Shown here: piece after piece, positions 57,021 to 64,000 of the stretch
Layout of the letters: the number at the start of each line of letters is the position of its first letter
Position numbering within the stretch: position 1 is the first letter of the stretch
Assembly: GCF_031755915.1 (NCBI RefSeq)
Contig: NC_083382.1
Coordinates: 4,030,001 to 4,094,000, forward strand
Source of the DNA: Ziziphus jujuba
Taxonomy: Eukaryota > Streptophyta > Magnoliopsida > Rosales > Rhamnaceae
Reading direction: 5' to 3'
Length of the DNA stretch: 64,000 nucleotides
Position numbers and translations under genes: made by a program
The notes under the pieces: model-generated
The model's input: the letters and a program-made list of their open reading frames with translations, nothing else
What the model was told of the DNA's origin: nothing
The model's database searches: none

Positions 57021-58304
57021 TTTTTGAGTGACTCATCGATGTGATTTTGACTATTGTGCTGGTGGGTCCCGTGATTTAAAGCGAAATAAAATAGAAAAAT
57101 AATAGTTAAGGGTGCATTTTGAAATTAAATAATGCTCAAATTATTAAAAAAATTTATACAGAATATAATATAATAATATTTAATTAATTTATTATTAATT
57201 TAATTATTATTTTAAAATTTATTTTTTTATATTTAAATTATATAAATGTATTAATTAATAATATTTTAATATATATTATTTGATAAATAAATTTGTTATG
57301 TATTTTAACATTTGTAATATTATTTTAGATTTTATTTTTTGTTTTTTTGGTCCATTTAGATTTCATTGACTAGTAGTTCAAATTATTTACAAACCTGGTC
57401 AAACTTTGTTGATGAGGAGTCAGACAACATATCGGAGAGAAATAATTATGATATCATACACCATTTTATGAAATGGCTGACTTGATCAACTAATGAACGC
57501 TTTAACCTTTTGTGTTGCTAATTCTATTTGATTAGCGTGTATGTACTTATTTTTTTTTTTTTTCTGTTTCATTTAATTTGATATGTTATGGAATAATGGA
57601 AGGGCCTATAACTTCTCTAATATTATTTTTTCTCGACTGTCCAACAAATAAATTATATAATTATATATATTGTTGATGAAAATAGCGATCCCATGTTAAA
57701 ACTTAAAAATAATGAAAATCATAAAACGATCATCATCTTTTTCGATCTTATATATCGATATTATTATTACTAGTGCAAGAAAATTTGGTTCATGGATAAA
57801 CACCGGGCTCTCTCTCTCTCTCACATTTTTTATTTTTATTTTTTAAGCAAGTGCCTTTTTGGACTATGATTAACTGATATCGCACTTAAATATTTAGCTG
57901 CATCGTAATTAATATAGTCTTATAATTGAGAAGGTCAAGGACTCAAAGCTAATTGTTGCTAATAGAACTTTGAGCTAGACTTCCGTTGTTTTATTTATAT
58001 ATTTTTAAACTTTGGTATAAATATTTATATGCTATCTGTATTTTTTTTTCCCGAAATGATACATATACGTCGCTCTACGACAATACAAATTTTAATAACC
58101 ATTGATAACTTTCAAATCATAGATTTGAAACGTGTTAGAGAATCATGACAATTGCTAGCCATAAACAAGTCAAACCCAAGACCAAGCCTAATGCCTTGGT
58201 CGAAAAACAACTTCCTTAGTTTGGTTTGTATTTCAGTTTTGCAGTTAAGTCCGTTTGTTATGTTTTCTAAGCTTGTTAAGCTGGTGCACAAAAACACCAA
58301 AATG

Positions 58305-58776
58305 TGTTAGTTAATATGTATTAGCTATATTAGAGAATTAGGAAGCTTAGTGAAATGAAGCACCTTGATGATATGGAAAGCACTTAGGTGACTAAGATGG
58401 TGACATGGAAACTACTTGGTGACATGGAACCAAATCATTCGGCCTCTCTCTCATCCGATGTATGGAAGGACATGTGTCATCATGCATGAGGACTACTTCA
58501 ACATGAAGCACCTAATGAGGTAGAAACACTTGTCAACAGACCATGATGCATGTGGCAAAGTTACTTTACACATGGGTTTTGCTTCACCATGAAGAACTTG
58601 TTTTGTATTGATGTTTAGAACCAGCAATGGTGTGCTTTCACACCTATTTTGTATGCTATAAGTATGTATTACATCTAAATGAATATAGAGTTGAATTTTT
58701 TGGAGAAAATACTTTAGTTTCCATTTTGAAACTAAAAAAAACACAAACTAGTGAAAACTGGAAAATTTTCCAGCAG
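58305..58776 (+). mobile_element. Possible solo LTR or LTR fragment
   Basis: TGTTAGTTAATATG start and CCAGCA end, less AT-rich than its surroundings, with a TATAAGTATG motif near 58660. There is no target duplication I can confirm and no coding region. Tentative. Confidence 0.25.
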
Positions 58777-59350
58777 CTTAACCAAAGCAAACCGAGAACA
58801 CCTAAAACTCCAAATCAATTTCCAAACATAAAACCTTGTTCTCTTTAGTTTAATCTTGCCCTAATCCTTTCAAAACATGCTGAAATCCATCCTTTAATTG
58901 TTAATTAATTATTAAGGAACTGCTTTATCAACTTGCATCTAAAAAGTTAAGACATTGCTTGAAAACGAAAAAAATTATATACAAATTGTTTGTATAGAAA
59001 AAATAAAAAATGTTTGTAAACACATCATTGCTCATAAAGCGGCAATAATTTGTTGAAGAGTCTGCAATTTAAGGAGGCAAAAGGGTGATTAGCCATTGAT
59101 TCAAGCAACTCAAAACCAATAAGGCCATACAACATTAATTAAGTTTCCAAGATTTTACTATACATATTTTTTTTGTTATATTTTATTTTTTATGTTTTTT
59201 CTGTTGGAAAACTACTTGAAATCATAGGACCGGGTGGGGTTAACAGACATGATATCCAATCTATGTATGGCACCAATCATGGAAGTAGCTTGAAAAGCAT
59301 TTAAGAGGAAAAATATAAATTATTTATCATTACTGTAAACAATTGTTAGT

Positions 59351-59387
<37 letters not shown>

Positions 59388-60915
59388 ACAATTTAAATGG
59401 TTATCTTTAAAAAAATTATTTCTAAAATTATATAAAAATAATAGAATTAAATGTTTCTAATTAAAGTTTGCTACATAAGTCGGTGATAGTTATCAGTGAT
59501 AATGAATTGTAAAACTCTTATAAAATGGTCCATCACAGTTAAATAATATATATATATATATATTCTTATATAAAAAAAAAAAGAAAAAAGAAAAAATATA
59601 CTCCTATATATATTTTATATATAAAATGAAATGAAGCTGATTTCATTAGGAATATTTTGTACTTTAAACTCTAAATTATGCATACTTACAAATATTTCCT
59701 AATTTTATAATTTAGTTTTATAATTGAAAATTGGGCTTATATATATATATATATGAAACAATATCAGACCCAAGAAATTTCGTCATAGGGGCATTATTTT
59801 ATGGAAGTGTTTGATTTTTTTGGGTCAATATATATGATAGTGTTGGATTGTTTTTTTGTTTTTGTTTTTGTTTTTTGTTTTGTGTTTTTTTTTTTTCTGG
59901 GTAATACATTGTTCTCAAATTTATAGTTTGGAAAGAGAAATATCTAAACATCTTTTTCTATTTCTATATCAAACTCTAATTAGTTAAAATATTCAATAAT
60001 TTACCCCAAAAAAAACAAATGAAATCTTAAGTAAACTAGGTAGTATTAAATATTCCTTTTCATTTTAATTCAATTTTTGAGAGAAAAATATAATTTCAAT
60101 GATTTTGACAAATTTGGTTTGCCTTTCATACTAAATTTATTACAAATTTATAAAACAAAATAAACATTTGTACTCTTTGAAGATGAAAAATTGTTGATTT
60201 TGACATTAATTAACTAAACTAAAGTAAATTAAATATGTTTGTTAAGAAAAGAAGCTAATTAGAAGAAATATGTATTAAATTCATAAATTTGGCAACTCAA
60301 TTTTTGTGTAATTAAAACAAAAACTTAGTAGATAAATAAGTATTGCGATAATCATATTTTTGTTTAAATTGCATATATCTTTGGTTATTAAATAATTATA
60401 ATGACCATTAATATATTTAATGTAGTGGTTAAGTAATGATTATTTCACTAAAAAATCGTATATTTTGATTATATTTACTTCAAAAACTATTTCAATTATA
60501 TTAAATAGTTTTTATCGTAAAAAAGTATATTACAGATAAGAAAATATTAAAATAGAAAACAAAAAGATAAAAAAAAGTTAATGTATGGAAGAGTTGATGA
60601 GGGGTACAATTAGATTTTGAAAGTTAAATTGGTCAACAACAAAAAGAGAATTAAATAAAAAAATTGAGCGAGTCCTCCGTGTAAGAAAATCCGGGGTTCG
60701 ACCAATTAATAAGTTTTTATTAATAGTTATTTGAAATAACTAGTATGTACACTACTGCAAATAACTATTATGTACACTACTTAGAGAGAAAAAAATAAAA
60801 AATGATACGCTTATTAAAAGTAAAACTGATAAATACTATTTTTTTAAAATTATAAATACCATGTCTTTCTTCGAGAAAAATTAATATATCTGTTCTAGAA
60901 ATAAATAAGCATTCA

Positions 60916-60946
<31 letters not shown>

Positions 60947-61415
60947 TTAGATTTTACAATCATTTCTTCTTCTTCTTTTTTTTCATTTATGTTTGAAAAT
61001 AAAATATATTTTTTTAAAACCCGGATAATCTTATATTTGCACAAAGCTTTGTAAAATAAAGTTATTTTTACTTGTAATTAAAGTTATCGTTTGAAACAAT
61101 AAGCATTATGTCATAACTCATATTGAAGCAAAGAAAAAACAAAAATAAAAATAAAAATAAAAATAAAAAAAAGGTCAGAACTCTTTATGTGTTTAACCTT
61201 TTGAAATATAGAAAAATAACACATAAAGGTTTACTAAACTAGACTAAAACCGATAATGCAGAATAATTTTTTAAGCTTTCCATAAAATAAATAAAATAAA
61301 ATTATTTTGGCTTCGAGAAATCTCTCTAATATTATTGCATTTCGTAGGTTGAAATCTCAATAAATATTGATGTAATAAACAGCCTTCCAAATCAGCTCCA
61401 TTGACGATAAATTTG

Positions 61416-61419
61416 CCCC

Positions 61420-61450
<31 letters not shown>

Positions 61451-61456
61451 AAAAAA
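61416..61456. repeat. Poly(C) 25 followed by poly(A) 16
   Basis: Uninterrupted C-run abutting an A-run; the only long C homopolymer in the window. Confidence 0.9.
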
Positions 61457-62215
61457 GGAAACAAAGAAGCTGCATTAACTATAAGTTTCATATAATAGTT
61501 TACACAAAGCTTTAGCCAATTTAAAAGCCGTTAAAAACACCTTGTATGTACGTCAATCCTAAACTGACGTTTATTACAATTATTAATCATTTAAACTAAT
61601 TCACTACAGTCTAGCTAGTTCTTATTCCTAAATTATATCGTCAAAAAAAAAAAAAATCATAAATTTAAGGCATGCATTATCATCCATCTTTTCAATCGGT
61701 CACAGTAAACATCTATACGTACTTCTCCACTCTACTTTTGACATCTGTTTCGATTACGCCAACTGAAAACTTCAGCCATAATCATGGGGACCATATATAT
61801 TAATAATAACCAGCTACTTCGTGCCAAATGGAAAGCCAACTAGTACGTGGCTTATCAATGCTGTTGCATTGGTATGATTAAAAGTTCCTTTCCTTCGTAC
61901 GAGGGAACTCAATTAATTAATTAACGGGCCTTGTTATTGATTAAGCACCGTAGGATTTTTTTCTTTATTAAAGTCACTTTCAAGTTTTTATTTGGAAAAT
62001 TATCAGTCTTTTTAAGGTCTTCCCAATTTCTAAATTCTAATAATCGGTGTGGCTGATTGTCTTCATTCTTTCATTTAACACGTATCAACATGCTACAGCT
62101 ATATATGTACCACAAACACAGCAAATTAGCGTCATTTTCTCACGAAACAGGTAGAAGCTACTGTCTACTTTGTGTAGGAAGAGTTATATTAACCTTTCTT
62201 TATTTTGTCATTAAG

Positions 62216-62216
<1 letters not shown>

Positions 62217-62247
<31 letters not shown>
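62217..62247. repeat. (TA)n microsatellite
   Basis: Adjacent to the foldback element copy 2. Confidence 0.9.
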
Positions 62248-62251
<4 letters not shown>

Positions 62252-62254
62252 GGA

Positions 62255-62405
62255 AATGATGGTTCATAGGAGAATAGTAATATTAGTAACAATTTTTTAT
62301 AGTATTAACGATGGTTTCTTATAAAATCGTCACTAATATTATGAAAAACTGTCACTACTACTATGATCCGCATGAGAACCGTCCGCACCATAGACAAATT
62401 GTATA
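62255..62405. mobile_element. Foldback MITE-like element, copy 2
   Basis: Shares AGTATTAACGATGGTTT, ATCGTCACTAATATTATGAAAAAC and CCGCATGAGAACCGTCCGCACCATAGA with the copy at 37412-37590; its left end is more degraded. Confidence 0.65.
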
Positions 62406-63780
62406 TATGTATATGTATGCGTGTGTAATAGGGAGATTTGTCTCTAATTTTTTTTTCCCACTATATATATTCAATTGACTAGAGAATTTACATATTTTTA
62501 TAGAGTTTACATGTAACAATTTTAAATCTTATTTACATGAGGGAGAATGAGCTAAACAAATTAAAGCAAGATCAAAACTAAGGTCTCTTCTAGAAGTATT
62601 AAATTATATTCATAAAACTTGAAAGAATTTTTTTCTTTTTTTTAAAATGTTGAACTCTAATTTTCTTTTGTGTATTTGTCCAAATAACTTATATAATTAT
62701 ATATATATATATATATATTTTAAATGTGAACTGTATTTTTCTTTTGTGTAATTGTAGTAACTTATATTATATAAAATTGAGTTTTTATACTTTTCAACGT
62801 TTTGAGGTTCACGTTTCGCCTCGAAAAATACTAAAATATCTTCAATTACATTTTCTTGTCTGAAAACGATCGTTACCCGAAAAAAAAAATATTAATGGAC
62901 TCCAACCAAGGAAATCGCTTTTGTTGAAATTTTCAAGCATGATCATTAAGTTTTAGATTTTGGCTTATAATATCATGATAAATTTATATCTATATATATG
63001 AATTGACAAAGACAACTCAATTTTTACAGGTTCAATACCATTCAACCTTCTTTTTGTTTCTTATATATATATATATATATATGCCAAACCAGGGCATTAA
63101 TTTTCTTTTACCAAATTTTAGAAATGCTCCACAGTTTTATGGTACATGTGCAGTGCATATATATATATATATGTTTAACAAATTGACGTGAATTGGACTT
63201 AGGAGTTAAAGGTGAATATAAAAAATCATACTGAATTTTGAAGGTGATTATAAAAAATCATACTGAATTTTGTCTAATTTATTCATATATGTATCGTGTA
63301 CGTTCGAAAGTTGAAATATTGTCGAACTAGAAAAATATATCTTGTTGACCTCTCCGTCAACCAATAGACTAGAAAGTAATATTTGAAAAAGGAAAAGAAC
63401 GAAAGACTCCACTTAACAAGTCGGGCATCCAAAGCTCTCTTAAATGGTCACCCAGTTCCCACCTACCACCCACCTTCGTCCACCACTACGAGTATCTGAC
63501 TGAAAGTCACACCCATTGACCCACCACCTAATTAAACCCACTTATTAATTTCAAGACCTAACACCATCACAAAAAAATAAAATAAAAATGTTAACAAAAG
63601 AACATTTTTACGTGTATCTAACACAAAGATTTATTAAGGTATAATTTAGTAGTATGGTTGATTTTTATTATCATTAATTTTTTATGTGTATAATTTGTTT
63701 ATCTCAAATATTTTGTATAGTTAGAGAGTTTATTAGTCATTACAATTAACTCTAATTATTATTAATTAACAACAAATATT
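62406..63780. other. AT-rich intergenic DNA
   Basis: Includes (TA)n tracts at about 62698-62720 and 63063-63082, and a tandem pair of about 32 bases (GGTGA[A/T]TATAAAAAATCATACTGAATTTT, 63209-63271). No gene seen. Confidence 0.45.
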
Positions 63781-64000
63781 TAAGATAAACAAATTTCAAA
63801 CAATTAGATTAAAAAAATAAAAATCAACCATATTACCTAACGACATTAACTTTTCAAATTGCCAAATGTCCTATGAACCTGATCCTCATATGTCTTGCTT
63901 TACAACGAAGCCGAAATTTTTTTCCAATTAAATGGAAATTGGGAAATAAATTTTTTCATCTTAACTTTCCATGGGATGATCAGGCCAGAAACTTAACTTT
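63781..64000. repeat. Segmental duplicate of 3659-3880, no CACTA insertion
   Basis: Same orientation, near-identical; it continues past the window end. It begins with TAAGATAAA, the CACTA target site in the other copy. Confidence 0.85.

Larger units (their letters stand above)
57021..62254. other. AT-rich intergenic DNA
   Basis: Contains (TA)n tracts (about 59348-59382, 60917-60942), (CT)n at about 57809-57823, a poly(C)/poly(A) tract at 61416-61456 and the possible LTR fragment below. No gene supported. Confidence 0.45.

Noticed and set aside
60660..60715. GGGGTTCGACC motif, possible tRNA-derived SINE B box
   Set aside because: No matching A box, cloverleaf or poly(A) end; probably chance.

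Overview
The window is nuclear DNA from a flowering plant, probably a eudicot; I cannot name the species. Evidence for this: AT-rich intergenic DNA with many (TA)n tracts, intron-containing genes with GT-AG borders, a cytosolic-type tRNA-Val(CAC), plant receptor-kinase and lipid-transfer-protein families, and nested CACTA, Copia, Gypsy, LINE and Mutator-like elements.

Layout. 1-3658 is the 3' part of a CACTA transposon: TNP2-type transposase gene, subterminal repeat array, terminal CACTACTAGAA end. 4.8-30.1 kb is a minus-strand cluster of receptor-kinase pieces. There is one open transmembrane-plus-kinase cassette (4788-6030). Upstream of it, in transcription order, lie a decayed ectodomain (29354-30090), two open ectodomain first exons (27181-27988 and 19962-20733), an ectodomain 3' fragment (17800-18192) and a second decayed ectodomain (6599-7374). 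The cluster grew by tandem duplication (about 19.3-23.2 kb matches about 23.4-31.1 kb). It is interrupted by a four-level nest: a LINE at 7589-17603 holds a full-length Copia element at 8702-17110, which holds a 3.46-kb solo LTR at 12210-15669. All three insertions have target duplications. A second solo LTR of the same family is at 23605-26595.

34.0-43.4 kb is a tandem duplication of a GAT1_2.1-type class-I glutamine amidotransferase gene. Copy A (34386-35974) is complete with four exons. Copy B (39186-42250) has lost its start codon, has a nonsense codon, and has a 1.45-kb internally deleted Gypsy element in exon 3. A Copia reverse-transcriptase relic lies between them.

46.1-46.6 kb holds a degenerate tandem repeat next to tRNA-Val(CAC). 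Two type-2 non-specific lipid-transfer-protein genes follow, at 48031-48354 (divergent C-terminus) and 56444-56731 (canonical). Between them is a 3.64-kb long-TIR, Mutator-like element (49423-53062) enclosing a rearranged Gypsy chromovirus whose LTR has a dense cluster of heat-shock elements. The right end is AT-rich non-coding DNA; its last 217 bases repeat the DNA just after the CACTA element at the left end, so a further cluster copy probably lies beyond the window.

Best candidates for something new: (1) several phase-compatible, separately encoded ectodomain exons upstream of one open kinase cassette whose own adjacent ectodomain is broken; (2) a chromovirus LTR with perfect heat-shock-element arrays inside a TIR element; (3) a Copia pol whose IN-RT linker has expanded into 9- and 14-residue repeats. 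All functional statements are inferences from sequence reading; no searches or expression data were available.
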